The position numbers and the translations under genes are program-made. Source: Isochrysis galbana (lineage: Eukaryota; Haptophyta; Isochrysidales; Isochrysidaceae). Taken from it: a stretch of DNA of 64,000 nucleotides. The notes under the pieces were generated by a model. The model saw nothing but the letters and a program-made list of their open reading frames with translations. It was not told where the DNA came from and did not search any database. The first letter of the stretch is position 1, and every line of letters starts with the position of its first letter. The stretch covers positions 3,268,474 through 3,332,473 of the forward strand of contig CM030936.1 in NCBI GenBank assembly GCA_018136815.1, given 5' to 3'. Shown one piece after another: positions 54,363-64,000 of the stretch.

Positions 54363-55469
54363 TGTCGCATTCATCCTAGATGATGCGATTTCCAGGCTCT
54401 TGTTTCCAGGTCCTTCGCCGTGCGGCCACACGGTGAAGCTCAGGTACATCTAGGTTGGTAGGGTTCGTCCCTAGCGATCTAGAATTCGAGTTCTCGTTTC
54501 GTTCCTTCTAGCCTGTTTGTCAGGTCTAGATTCCAGGTTTCCTCCTTTCGGGTAATCTTTACCTAAAGGAGCCAGGTCGCCTGTTGCTCGCTGCGCGCTT
54601 GTCTCAGGCTCTCGAGTTACCTTGTGAAGGCTTGTTTAGCTTCTTGCAAGGCTTGTTGTTTCTTGTTGGGTTCCGGTTCTTTCTTGGGACCTGCTGACTT
54701 TCGTTGTTGTCCAGGCCTGTTCTTCGTAGGTTCTGCTTGGCCTGGTTAGGGTTTCGTTGAATCCCCGCGTTCGGCGTTTGGCGTTGGCGTTCGGAAATTT
54801 CCTCTCACATTCCCTAGGTCCGCTACCCTTGGCTTGTAGGTCCTTGCTTCTTTCTTCTCGGTCAAGGTGTTTGGCGAGCGAGTCGGTTGCTCTATCCGCT
54901 CGAGATTTGAGGTTGAATTTGCCATCTCCCCTTGGAGACCGGTGTAGGTTCGCTTCCTAGGTGAGGGAATCTTTCCCCTTGATGCAAGTTACATGCAAGC
55001 CCTTGGCCCCTTTGGTGTTTCTTCCCCTTGGTTGCTACTCAGGGTTGTTCGTTAGAAGCGTCTAGAAGGTTCACGCTCAACGGCAAGATTTATTCGGTCG
55101 TGAAGACATCTCGTTGCGATCTGTATCCAAAGTGATCGCCGTGGTCGCGCGACAGGACGCTCCCCTTCGGACTCTCCGCTACGTGGGAAGTTACAACGGA
55201 GACACGCTCCGGCCGTCGCTGTGGAGTCTCTCTCTCTCTCGCTCTCTCTCTCCGTCTCTCGCGACGTGTTTGAGTTATCGGTGATTTGGGGTCGCGGTTG
55301 CTTGATAATTTGCTTTGTTTGGGTGAATGATTCCGGTGTGTTCGTGAGTCGGTGTATCCTGTTGTTCTCAGCTCCGTTGTCCGTCGTTGTTCGCTGCGTC
55401 GCTGCACTCAAGCAGCCTAGGCTCCCTCCCTGAGGGAAGAGTTCTTTGTAGGTCTAACAATCTCTTACA
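54363..55469 (+). mobile_element. 3' LTR of the Ty3/gypsy element (right end uncertain)
   Basis: Begins TGTCGCATTC after the polypurine tract. The right end is placed at ttaca (55469) only because of the expected CA ending; without the 5' LTR, lost in the gap, it cannot be verified. The segment carries repeated ttccagg motifs and a CT run at 55229-55260. Confidence 0.5.
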
Positions 55470-55685
55470 ACCCATCACACTAGGGCCGCTAGGAGCGCCT
55501 CGCCGCCCCACAGTCCTTCGTTCGCCGTTCGTTCCCTGTCCATACACCCGAATGGGGTTGCCCGACCCAGTCCAGAATTTCATTCACCCGACTCCCGGTG
55601 GGGAGGAGGGACAAAGCGCCGCGCTAGCCGCCGGTGCCGCTCGCGACGGAGTGGCTCAGAGCCCTCCGGTAGCGCTCGACTCGAC

Positions 55686-56376
55686 ACACCCACCAGCCAG
55701 GGCCATGCCAGCCCAGGTACACGCGAGCCACGACCCGAGCCGAAGCCCCAGAGCCACACAGACAGCACACACCACAGCAACACACAACATGCCAGCACAA
55801 CAATGCCAACACAACAGAGCCCACGCACATCCAGAGCCGCAACGCGCAGTCTCCCATAGGGAAAGCCTCCGGGCTGGGCCCCTACAAAGCCATGGCACTG
55901 ACCTCGTGCGCAAGCACGAGGCGCGCAGACCCGGCCGGTCAGCCAGACCACCATCAAACCTCTTCTGGTGACATGCAGCAACAGCTACATGTCCCAGCCT
56001 CCTCTCTCTCCGCCCACCTCACCGCGCCGGCCGACCAAGTGGTGGCCGACGCCACGCAGCCGCAACACCCACCAGCCAGGGCCATGCCAGCCCAGGTACA
56101 CGCGAGCCACGACCCGAGCCGAAGCCCCAGAGCCACACAGACAGCACACACCACAGCAACACACAACATGCCAGCACAACAATGCCAACACAACAGAGCC
56201 CACGCACATCCAGAGCCGCAACGCGCAGTCTCCCATAGGGAAAGCCTCCGGGCTGGGCCCCTACAAAGCCATGGCACTGACCTCGTGCGCAAGCACGAGG
56301 CGCGCAGACCCGGCCGGTCAGCCAGACCACCATCAAACCTCTTCTGGTGACATGCAGCAACAGCTGCATGTCCCAG
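55686..56376. repeat. Direct duplication of about 310 bp
   Basis: The blocks 55686-55997 and 56065-56376 are nearly identical, from acccaccagccagggccatg through tggtgacatgcagcaacagc. They are separated by about 67 bp containing the short inverted repeat gtggccgacgccac. Open frames in both copies give the same 95-residue proline/alanine/histidine-rich sequence, which I consider non-coding or transposon-derived. Confidence 0.85.
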
Positions 56377-56631
56377 CAGCCAGGCTCTCCTGCGAAAGCG
56401 CAGGCAGCAGTAGGGTGCGCGCGACAGCGCCGTTCGTCTCAGCCGCAACCTCAGTGAGTGGGTGGGGGAAGGAAGGGGAGGGCGGCGGAGATAGGTGGTG
56501 GGCGGCGGCGGCTCAGATGGCGAGAACAGGGGCGGTGCGCTGAGCAGCCAGGTTGCAGGTCAGGTCGTGGCGGCTGGAGCAGCGGCAAGCGTCGGTGAGA
56601 GCCAAAGGTGGTGGGGCTGCGGAAGGAAGAG

Positions 56632-56765
56632 GAAAAAAAAACCTTTTAATGTTCTCGCCTCGCGCGCCACGGGTTTAATTACTGTAGCCACGCCCACTTC
56701 CCTTCCTCTCCCTCGCTTCCCGCCTTGCGGCAACTCCCCTCGTGCACTACTTGGGGCCTAGGTTG
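56632..56765 (-). repeat. LINE 3'-end fragment
   Basis: A run, ccttttaatgttctcgcctc, then tgtagccacgcccacttccc and cgccttgcggcaactcccct; close to the 34551-34690 fragment. Confidence 0.7.
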
Positions 56766-56842
56766 GCGATCGGGAGAAAATTTCCCCCCGATAGCTCTCG
56801 GGGGCCCCCGATAGCCCGGTAGCTCCTGGGGGGCGTTGGCTC

Positions 56843-56843
<1 letters not shown>

Positions 56844-56935
<92 letters not shown>
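56844..56935. repeat. (GA)n microsatellite upstream of the rhomboid-like gene
   Basis: An uninterrupted GA run of about 90 bp ending 65 bp before the ATG at 57001. Open frames reading arginine/glutamate through it are artefacts. Confidence 0.9.
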
Positions 56936-56938
<3 letters not shown>

Positions 56939-57000
56939 AAGACTGGCTTACTTGGAGCCTGCGGCGGCGGCGGCGACGGCGGAGCCCGCACCATCGTGCG

Positions 57001-57903
57001 ATGCCCCCGACGCCTCTCTTCTGGGCCTTGAGTGCGACCGCTCTGGTCTCCGTGCTTGTTCAGTGCCGTCCATCGGCGGCCGACTTTCTCACCGAGGTTG
57101 AATACCGCCGGCAAGTGCGGAGCGACATCAAGGCGGGCCGCAGACCGCGTGCTCGGCCTGTTGCAGCCGCACAGCCGAGCGGCGGCGAGGAGGAGGGCGG
57201 CCCTCGCAGATCACCCGTGGCACCTCCGCTATTTAGAATGCACCAGTGGGCTGATGGCTCGTGGGCACTCGACGCCGCCATCGTGAGCGTCGGCTGTACG
57301 CGCAGGGGCTGCCTCATTGGATTGGCTTGCCTCTGGTGGCGTCCACCCTCCTGGCCGATGGAGTGGGACGTCTACATGCTGGGCGCCATCCACGCGTACT
57401 CCACCTTCTGCTCAAATGAGATCTACTTCCGAAATTTTGCACCGCGCTTACGAGCGCCCCACTCGATCCTTCTAGGTTCGGTAGCCACGCGCTCAATGTG
57501 GGAGTTGTTGTGGGTCGGTTCGACTCTCCTGGGGCTTGGATCTGACTTGCAGCGAGCAGTTGGCCGCTTTGGATTCATTGGCCTGTATCTCGGTGCTGGA
57601 ATTTCGGCCTCGCTTGTGAGTGCATTGTACCGTCGAAGTGCCCACGGCCATGGCGGAGTGCTAGCTTTGTGCGCCTATCACACTTTCATGGCTCCAAATG
57701 CGCGGCATAACATCATGGGTGTGGAGCTAGGAGCCAAGTCAGCACTTGCCGTTCAGCTGGCACTGGCTTGTTCGGGCGCCTTCCAGGGAGATGCGCCTCT
57801 TCCTGTGTTTGCCTCGAATCTTGCGCCTTGCCTCGTCGCCATTGCAGCGTATTGCCTCGTTCGGCTCCGGTTGATACCGCGTCTTGCAGCCAACTTCTTG
57901 TAG
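57001..57903 (+). CDS. Rhomboid-like multi-pass membrane protein
   Basis: An intronless frame of 300 residues from the ATG at 57001. Residues 5-26 are a signal-peptide-like hydrophobic stretch; a charged loop follows. At least four hydrophobic segments lie between about 93 and 295. The part from 165 on ([43 protein letters not shown]) has the spacing of a rhomboid fold. The position of the catalytic serine motif GxSG is GHGG (216-219), and no clear catalytic histidine follows. If the assignment is right it is an inactive rhomboid-like protein (derlin/iRhom-like in type), probably in the ER, mitochondrion or plastid envelope. The similarity is weak and an unrelated membrane protein is possible. 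Confidence 0.45.
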   Translation: MPPTPLFWALSATALVSVLVQCRPSAADFLTEVEYRRQVRSDIKAGRRPRARPVAAAQPSGGEEEGGPRRSPVAPPLFRMHQWADGSWALDAAIVSVGCTRRGCLIGLACLWWRPPSWPMEWDVYMLGAIHAYSTFCSNEIYFRNFAPRLRAPHSILLGSVATRSMWELLWVGSTLLGLGSDLQRAVGRFGFIGLYLGAGISASLVSALYRRSAHGHGGVLALCAYHTFMAPNARHNIMGVELGAKSALAVQLALACSGAFQGDAPLPVFASNLAPCLVAIAAYCLVRLRLIPRLAANFL

Positions 57904-58640
57904 AACCCAACTCAAGGAAGTTGCTCTTCCCAGTCTAGCAAACCCCTAGTAGCGCATATACGGCGCCAAAACATCGTACCAAAGAGAATACGGGCGTCAT
58001 CTCATCAAGCTGAGCCTCGAAATATTGGAAGCCAGAAAACGAATGAGTAATGGCAATAGGCAGCAAACACAATGTGTGTGCAATCGCTTGTGATTGAGAA
58101 GCTGCCACACCAAGACACACCGCCTATGTGGCAGCGTGGCGTTGACATTGACCATATAATGCTTGGTCTTGTTGTTGGTTGGCGTCACTGTTTTGTCCTT
58201 CTGAAGGCGGCCGAAGGATACTCGGTTGCTCAGTGTCGTCCCGATTGCCAGAGTGTTTAGGTGGGAGCGGGGTCTTCCCATCGCGTTGTTTGGGCGAGAT
58301 CGGAGCATTGTTTAGGTTTGTCTTGGCCAAGCAAGGAGGCAGGGAACACATGGGGATCGTTCCTGTCGAATGCTCAGACTAGGGAGGGAGGGAGAGTTAG
58401 GGGGAGAGGGAAGGAGGGATAGTTAGGGAGAGAGAGTTAAGGAGGGAGGGGCTCGTGCACAGACTTATTTCAATCTCAAAACTCATGGACTGATGTCCGC
58501 CCTTGAATGACACTCGGCTGCCAGGGCTCGCAGCTGCCTCCCTCCCTGATCCCTGTAGTTCGAACTTAAACTTAACGCTCCCACAACTATCAGTAAAACT
58601 GATAGGGTCATGGGGGTCGCGTTCCCCCCTTCCTCCATCG
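57904..58640. other. Intergenic, no gene seen
   Basis: Presumed 3' UTR of the rhomboid-like gene and spacer; gagttaggg-type purine repeats at 58381-58450. Confidence 0.4.
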
Positions 58641-59047
58641 CAGACACCCTCTGGGTGGGTCTGCACACTCACTCTCAGCCCCTGCCTTCTGGCAGGGGCT
58701 GAGCTGACATCAATCCTGCCCAGACTCTCACCCAGTGCGCGCCGCGCGCCTCACGCATTCGCCTGAACCTGACCCCCATCGTACTGACCTCCCCTCCACC
58801 ACTGAGACACAGACACTGCGAGTCGCCAGGTGGGCACCCAGGGCCAGCGAGGCCAGCGTGGGAGAGGCAGGGGAGGCCAGTGTCGCATTCGCGATGTCTC
58901 AGAGGCAAAAAGAAATAACAGTAAACAGTAAAAAGAACAGAGGAAGAAAGAAGAAGAAAAGTGAAAAAGAAGAGAAAAAAACCCAGAGTATATAGGGCGG
59001 TTCTCAGCCCATCCCCTCGGCCCTATGGCTACGTAAACTCTCGCGTG

Positions 59048-59110
59048 GCATAGTGGTTCAACCCACCGCCTCCACCAACCTTTTGCTCTGGGTCGCGAGT
59101 TCGAGTCCGG
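59048..59110 (+). promoter_or_regulatory. tRNA-like A and B boxes inside LTR1
   Basis: TGGCATAGTGG fits the Pol III A-box consensus and AGTTCGAGTCC the B-box; they are 41 bp apart. The surrounding sequence does not fold into a tRNA (acceptor and T stems do not pair), so this is a tRNA-derived, SINE-like promoter and not a tRNA gene. Confidence 0.6.
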
Positions 59111-59842
59111 ACGGAGCGCTCTGCAGTTCGAGCCCCGCTCCTTCTCCTCTCCGCTCTTCTTCTACAGTTAAATTCCACGCTCTTCTTCTACCGTAAAAAT
59201 TCCGCACTCCGTCTACCGTTAGAAATCCTGCCTCTTCCTACTGTTAAAATATCCTGCCTTCCTACCGTTAAAATTCTGCACTCCGTCTACCGTTAAAATC
59301 CTGCCTCCGTCGCCTTGCCAAGACATTTCCTCTGCCTTCCTGCCGGCTTCCTTGCCAGTTCCTTCCGCCCCGGTTTCCCGCTTGTCTCCGAAAATCGGTT
59401 TCACCGCATTACGACCAAGCTTAGTGGGGAAACTCCTCGTCCAGTTCCGTTACCCGAAAATCTCGTTCGTCTCGTCGGGCCCCAGGGCCATCTCGTTCAT
59501 CTCGTCGGGCCATCAAGGCCATCTCGTTCATCTCGTCGTCGGGCCATCAGGCCATCTCGTTACATCTCGTTCATCTCGTTACAATCCAAGCTGCGGCTTT
59601 GATTTCCACAATTTAGAGACATAAGGATTCCGCTTGCAGAAGGCTCGCGAGGACGCTCGTGATTAAGTCGGGGGGTGTCGCATTCGCGATGTCTCAGAGG
59701 CAAAAAGAAATAACAGTAAACAGTAAAAAGAACAGAGGAAGAAAGAAGAAGAAAAGTGAAAAAGAAGAGAAAAAAACCCAGAGTATATAGGGCGGTTCTC
59801 AGCCCATCCCCTCGGCCCTATGGCTACGTAAACTCTCGCGTG

Positions 59843-59905
59843 GCATAGTGGTTCAACCCACCGCCTCCACCAACCTTTTGCTCTGGGTCGCGAGTTCGAG
59901 TCCGG
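59843..59905 (+). promoter_or_regulatory. tRNA-like A and B boxes inside LTR2
   Basis: Same arrangement as in LTR1, identical by eye. Confidence 0.6.
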
Positions 59906-60823
59906 ACGGAGCGCTCTGCAGTTCGAGCCCCGCTCCTTCTCCTCTCCGCTCTTCTTCTACAGTTAAATTCCACGCTCTTCTTCTACCGTAAAAATTCCGC
60001 ACTCCGTCTACCGTTAGAAATCCTGCCTCTTCCTACTGTTAAAATATCCTGCCTTCCTACCGTTAAAATTCTGCACTCCGTCTACCGTTAAAATCCTGCC
60101 TCCGTCGCCTTGCCAAGACATTTCCTCTGCCTTCCTGCCGGCTTCCTTGCCAGTTCCTTCCGCCCCGGTTTCCCGCTTGTCTCCGAAAATCGGTTTCACC
60201 GCATTACGACCAAGCTTAGTGGGGAAACTCCTCGTCCAGTTCCGTTACCCGAAAATCTCGTTCGTCTCGTCGGGCCCCAGGGCCATCTCGTTCATCTCGT
60301 CGGGCCATCAAGGCCATCTCGTTCATCTCGTCGTCGGGCCATCAGGCCATCTCGTTACATCTCGTTCACCTCGTTACAATCCAAGCTGAGGCGTTGATTT
60401 CCACAGCCAGGGGCCCAGCCCCAGCCTCCACTGCCCCCTGAGCTGGCCCAGCTGGCCCTCTGGGGGGACCCGAGGGTCCCCTCAGAGGGGGGCCATGGCG
60501 CGCGCAGACATCGCACGCCCGTAAGAGAATGAGGAGAACGACGAGAAAAGTACGACAAAAAAATCGACACCGACACGATCTGACCCCAGGAAAGGTAAGA
60601 CTCAAGCCTGTTTACAGTTACAGTAGGTTTACAGGTCGACACCCGACGCGACAAGCGGACACCGCGAAAGCGCGGCGCCAGACGAGAACGACCCAAGAGG
60701 CGGGGGCCGCAGAACAAAATAGTCAGAATAAGGAATAAGGTAAGCGACGCGCGCGTTTACGTTTGCCCGCAGAGTTAGAACTGACAGGCCCGCCCCAGCC
60801 GGCCCCCCACCCGCCTGGCCCGT

Positions 60824-60872
60824 CTGTGGAAATCAAAGCCGCAGCTTGGATTGTGACGAGATGAACGAGATC
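60824..60872 (-). repeat. Inverted fragment of the 730-bp LTR's 3' end
   Basis: tgtggaaatcaaagccgcag followed by cttggattgt and atgaacgagat is the complement of the end of LTR1, implying another, mostly lost, copy of the element. Confidence 0.7.
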
Positions 60873-60989
60873 CCGACTCCCGATGTTGCAAAGTGGGACA
60901 GCGACGACGACAGTGACGGCGAAGACGATTGGCTTGCTGATGAGTCTGTTACTCCAAGTGAGGAGATGGTCCGTCAGCTACTTGTCTAA
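60861..60989 (+). CDS. Short acidic ORF (42 aa), doubtful
   Basis: ATG at 60861, reading MNEIPTPDVAKWDSDDDSDG to an acidic, E/D-rich end (EEMVRQLLV). It overlaps the inverted LTR fragment. It resembles acidic C-terminal tails of DDE transposases in style only. It could be the end of a transposon gene. Confidence 0.2.
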   Translation: MNEIPTPDVAKWDSDDDSDGEDDWLADESVTPSEEMVRQLLV

Positions 60990-61550
60990 CGTCTAACTAA
61001 GTACTAAGTAAGGATATTGATTGTTGATTGGGAAGAGCAAGTGACAAGTGAGCCATGAATATTAATTGATACGTGCGCGCACACACGCACACATGCACCC
61101 ACCACCGCGCACGGCGCTGTCACGAGTGGGCGCACCCCCGTACCCCGTACAAACTTGGTACCTAAAACGGAGGGGATTTGAAACACGGTAAAAACGGGCT
61201 GTTTTTGGCCTCCGTAGAAACACGGCAAACACGGGTTTCCCACCTAGGGTTGGGGTTGGGGTGCAAGGACATGGAGGTGGCAGGGAGAGAGAGAGGGCAG
61301 AGCTCATGGGAGGGGGGGGGGCAGGCAAAGGGGCCCTGGCGGCAGGGCGACAGACGACGGGGCGATAGCCGAAGGACCCCTACTTTTATTTTTGATTTTT
61401 GGTGTCCCGTATCCCCCCCCCGGTACTGTTTTTCGGACTGTTTTTCACTGTTTTTGTACAAAGGCCAAAAACAGACTGTTTTTACTGTTTTTGGAGCCCC
61501 CTCCACTGTTTTTCCCATCTAGGGAACGGTGAAGAAATACCGGTGGGAAG
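60990..61550. other. Spacer with a second fold-back repeat
   Basis: gtttcccacctagg (about 61238) and ttttcccatctagg (about 61511) resemble the MITE terminus, with repeated 'aaaacactgtttttt'-type inverted blocks between. It may be a diverged relative of the MITE family without intact ends. No gene. Confidence 0.4.
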
Positions 61551-61733
61551 CCTAGATGGGAAATACGGTGTTGGGGCCTGCAAATACAGCCAAATACATA
61601 TGTATTTGGCCTGAGGCCAAATACATTTCAAATACATTCGAGGCCTACAACCCAGGACGCGCTTCAAATACAGCCAAATACATATGTATTTGGCCCCTGG
61701 CCAAATACGGTGAATACGTATTTCCCATCTAGG
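61551..61733. mobile_element. hAT-like MITE, copy 4
   Basis: Element of 183 bp with ends cctagatgggaaatacgg and cgtatttcccatctagg. The perfect 8-bp duplication gtgggaag flanks it (61543-61550 and 61734-61741). Confidence 0.9.
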
Positions 61734-61741
61734 GTGGGAAG

Positions 61742-62767
61742 GACACGGGTGATAGGAGTTTGCAGCACACCTCCTTCGGAAAACAAAAGACAAAAGGGCT
61801 GCAGAAAACAAAACGGCTCCTGCAGAGGAGGGTCAGCGCGGTCCAGAAGTTGCAGGGAAACGTCACGGAAGTCCTCGGGGCACACCGTTAGGGGGGGCGG
61901 GGGGGGGGAAGGGGGGGGGGGGGCATCTCTCTCTGTGGCGGCCGCTTGCGCTCTTCCTGTTTTCTTCTCTGAGAGGGAGAGTGATAGAGTGAGTTCACAC
62001 TGCGAGAGAGACACTGCTGCTTCTCGTGGCGGCCGTTGTCTCGAGGCACTCTCTCGCTCTCGTCTCGTCTCGCTCCCCTCTCTCCCTCTCTCTTCTCTCT
62101 CCTCTCTCCTCTCTCCTCTCTCCTCTCTTCTCTCTTCTCTCTTCTCCCTTCTCTCTTCTCCCTTCTCTCTCCTCTCTCCTCTCTCCTCTCTCCTCTCTTC
62201 TCTCTTCTCTCTTCTCCCTTCTCCCTTCTCTCTCCTCTCTCCTCTCTCCTCTCTCCTCTCTTCTCTCTCCTCTCTTCTCTCTTCTCCCTTCTCTCTCTGT
62301 CTTTCCGCACGGGGAGAGAGAGAGATGCTCCAAGAGACGACGACGAAGGAATATTGAAGGGGGGTGAGAAGAAGGCGGGGAGAGAGAGAAAGGGAGAGAG
62401 AGTGAGTGAGGAAAGAAACGTACTCGCGGTGTGTAGAATCCTGTGAGAGGCGGCAAACATTCGGAAGGCGAAACGTGCAAGTCGTGTGTGTTCACGAGGG
62501 CCAAACAACTCTGTGGGAGGGCATCTTGTATTCGGTGCCGGGGGGGGTGTCTCCGAGGGTCAGGCTGCTGGAGAGAGGAGAGAGAGAGAGCTGGAGTCTT
62601 CACGTGTAGTATCTAGGGAGTACACGAACAGAAGAGATCGTGCGCGCGATTTCAAGTGAGAAGTGAGCGCCGTCCTCTCTCACCTTCTAACTCAACAGAA
62701 AAAAGGAGGGGAAACTACAGAGGAAGAGCAAGGGAGCTCCTCGCCGTCCCGGAGCGGGAGGGGGAGG

Positions 62768-62802
<35 letters not shown>

Positions 62803-62848
62803 AGAGAAAGAGAGAGAAAGAGAGAGAGGGAGAGAGAGGGAGAGAGGC
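61742..62848. repeat. CT- and GA-rich low-complexity region
   Basis: G run at 61889-61922, dense ctctctcctctctt units at 62060-62300, and GA-rich sequence at 62760-62848 running into the ATG at 62849. Long open frames here are composition artefacts. The last part is probably the 5' region of the gene that follows. Confidence 0.7.
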
Positions 62849-63894
62849 ATGGCCCTTCAAGTGGCCACTCCCGTCGACGAGGATGCGGAGCTATCTTCAG
62901 AGTCCATCTCGCCGTACCACCTGCGCCTTTCTCGCGCGCGCGAGGCCAACAACTTCGCGCGTCGCACCTCGGGACCGCTGGGCGCGAGCGAGGGGAAGCT
63001 CTCACCGATGATGCTTCGCTCTCCCTCGCAGGTGAGAAAGGGGGGGGGGAGGGCGGGGAGAGAGAGGGGGGGAGGGAGAGGGGGAGAGAGAGGGAGATGG
63101 GCGGGGGGGGGGGGGGGGGCAAGCGGGGAAGGGGCGAAGGCGGGCCTATGGAGCGGCTGGAGCAGCTGCGCCAGCGTTTAGTTGGTGGGGAGGGTGGAGA
63201 GGATGAGGGCATTGCCTGGCTGATGGCGCTGCCGGTTGCCCTTGTGAGTGGGGTCGGGGAGGGAGGAGCCGCGCGCGTGTGTGGAGGGCCGGAGATGGGT
63301 GGGTGGGATGGGGAGTGATGAAGTCAGGGCAGACATCGTCTTGCCAGTCTGCGGCATGACCATGAGGGATGGAGAGGTGATGGAGATGGGAGGACTCCAC
63401 CTGCGCCATGATGGCACCTGGCTGCGAGGAACAGGCGAGGATGCTCGCGTGTTCGGAGAAGGATATTCACAGTCCTCAAGAAGCTCCGCAGTCGGTAGGA
63501 TGTGGGAGTGCGGAAGCTAAAGGAATGGAGGTGGGGCGGAAGGAGGATGGTATCTACCTGTGGGGAAGATCGGCTCATTGCCCCGCGGTCTCCACGACGC
63601 AAGGGTGCACATGAGGCCCGACTCACACACACGCCGCGAAGACGTTGCTCGACGGCCAAGGCTCCTTGAGGACGCGAAGCTTGGGAAAGTCTGGCCGATT
63701 ACGTTGATGCACACAGCCAGCTCATCTCTGGCTCTGGCCCCCCATTGCAGGTCGAGCACGACCTGAGGGTTCGTCTTTCGAGCACCAAGCTGGGTCAAGG
63801 GCCGAAACCGACGCACGACGATCTCAAGGGAGCGTCGCCGCTCCGAACTTCAGGGCGAGTGGTGGTCGCAACGGAGAGAATAAAGGCATCCGCG
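62849..63894 (+). CDS. Unrecognised gene, 3' end beyond the window
   Basis: A likely three-exon start: 62849-63031 (MALQVATPVDEDAELSSESI onward), about 63166-63243 (RLVGGEGGEDEGIAWLMAL) and 63751-63894 (VEHDLRVRLSSTKLGQGPKP onward). All are in phase 0 with GT donors (ggtgagaa, cttgtgag, gcggtgcg). The first and third exons have good signals; the middle exon's acceptor is weak. The 135 visible residues show no domain I recognise. The first exon is acidic then basic, and the third is polar. The gene continues past 64000. Confidence 0.45.
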
Positions 63895-64000
63895 GTGCGT
63901 GCGCCGACGCGCCGAATCTCGGCCGCGTCCCCCCCCCCCCCCCCATCTCCAATCTCACGCTACTGTCATTGCTCGCTATCGCTCTACTATCCTGGGCAGG

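Larger units (their letters stand above)
58881..60405. mobile_element. LTR element with 730-bp LTRs and a 65-bp interior
   Basis: LTR1 58881-59610 and LTR2 59676-60405 are both 730 bp, begin TGTCGCATTC and end TTTCCACA. By eye they differ at only three positions, near the 3' end. The 5-bp duplication gccag flanks the unit (58876-58880 and 60406-60410). The interior (59611-59675) is 65 bp, has no gene and ends in agtcgggggg, the same polypurine tract as the Ty3/gypsy element at 54353. No obvious tRNA primer-binding site follows LTR1. It is either an extreme TRIM or an internally deleted chromovirus-related element. Confidence 0.88.
58641..60610. repeat. Degenerate family-A copy split by an LTR element
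   Basis: Flanks of the LTR insertion read (on +) ccagcg..gggagaggcaggggaggcc and, to the right, ggggcccagccccagcctcc..ccccctgagctggcc. This is the complement of the family-A middle. To the right, ggtaagactc...tttacag (60596-60625) corresponds to the conserved splice-like block. An 11-bp-stem hairpin (cagcccctgcc/ggcaggggctg) lies at 58677-58702. The outer ends are not recognisable. Confidence 0.5.

Noticed and set aside
55387-56543. Protein genes in the duplicated block
   Set aside because: All frames in both strands are open because of base composition, and the peptides are low-complexity without motifs.
59040-59115. tRNA gene
   Set aside because: A and B boxes are present, but the acceptor and T stems do not pair and no anticodon arm is convincing; better read as a tRNA-like promoter inside an LTR.

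Overview
The window is nuclear DNA of a eukaryote. Every well-supported gene reads only after removing short GT-AG introns (84-274 nt), genes lie singly on both strands, and the space between them is filled by mobile elements and simple repeats. A thylakoid-lumen pentapeptide protein, a probable plastid RNA polymerase omega-like subunit with a targeting-type N-terminus, a GT77-type cell-wall glycosyltransferase and a sulfotransferase point to a photosynthetic microalga. The sequence alone does not decide between a prasinophyte-like green alga and a haptophyte or other chromist. Positions 49451-49550 are an assembly gap of 100 N.

Host genes in order: pentapeptide repeat protein (3-567, +, 5' partial); CLC chloride channel (2394-5962, -); GT77-like glycosyltransferase (8177-10271, -); a cyclin-box plus receiver-domain fusion (14355-15981, +); DHH-DHHA1-CBS protein (21523-23687, -); sulfotransferase (25360-27038, +); ARP8-like actin-related protein (31661-34244, +); DDX47/Rrp3 DEAD-box helicase (37243-38900, -); omega-like subunit (46132-47374, +); rhomboid-like membrane protein (57001-57903, +); an unrecognised gene running off the right edge (62849-63894+, +). 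They share no pathway and look like ordinary scattered housekeeping loci. Several have GA/CT tracts within a few hundred bases of the start codon.

The rest is a layered mobile-element landscape. (i) Four copies of a roughly 185-bp hAT-like MITE, three with perfect 8-bp target duplications. (ii) A non-autonomous retroposon of about 755 bp ('family A'), with 14- and 18-bp target duplications and a 3' end shared with LINE fragments, present as several full or partial copies. (iii) A 1174-bp TRIM-like element with 172-bp terminal repeats nested in one family-A copy. (iv) A pair of 730-bp LTRs separated by only 65 bp, nested in another family-A copy; each LTR carries tRNA-like A and B boxes. (v) A Ty3/gypsy chromovirus-type element (49551 to about 55469) with a frame break in its protease. 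(vi) Broken LINE reverse-transcriptase and zinc-finger remnants, a broken hAT-like transposase and a DDE transposase fragment. (vii) A 2-kb unit bounded by perfect 25-bp inverted repeats around a proline-rich ORF.

The most interesting items are the cyclin-receiver fusion, the LINE/family-A pair with its conserved splice-like motif, and the two miniature LTR elements with unusual architecture.
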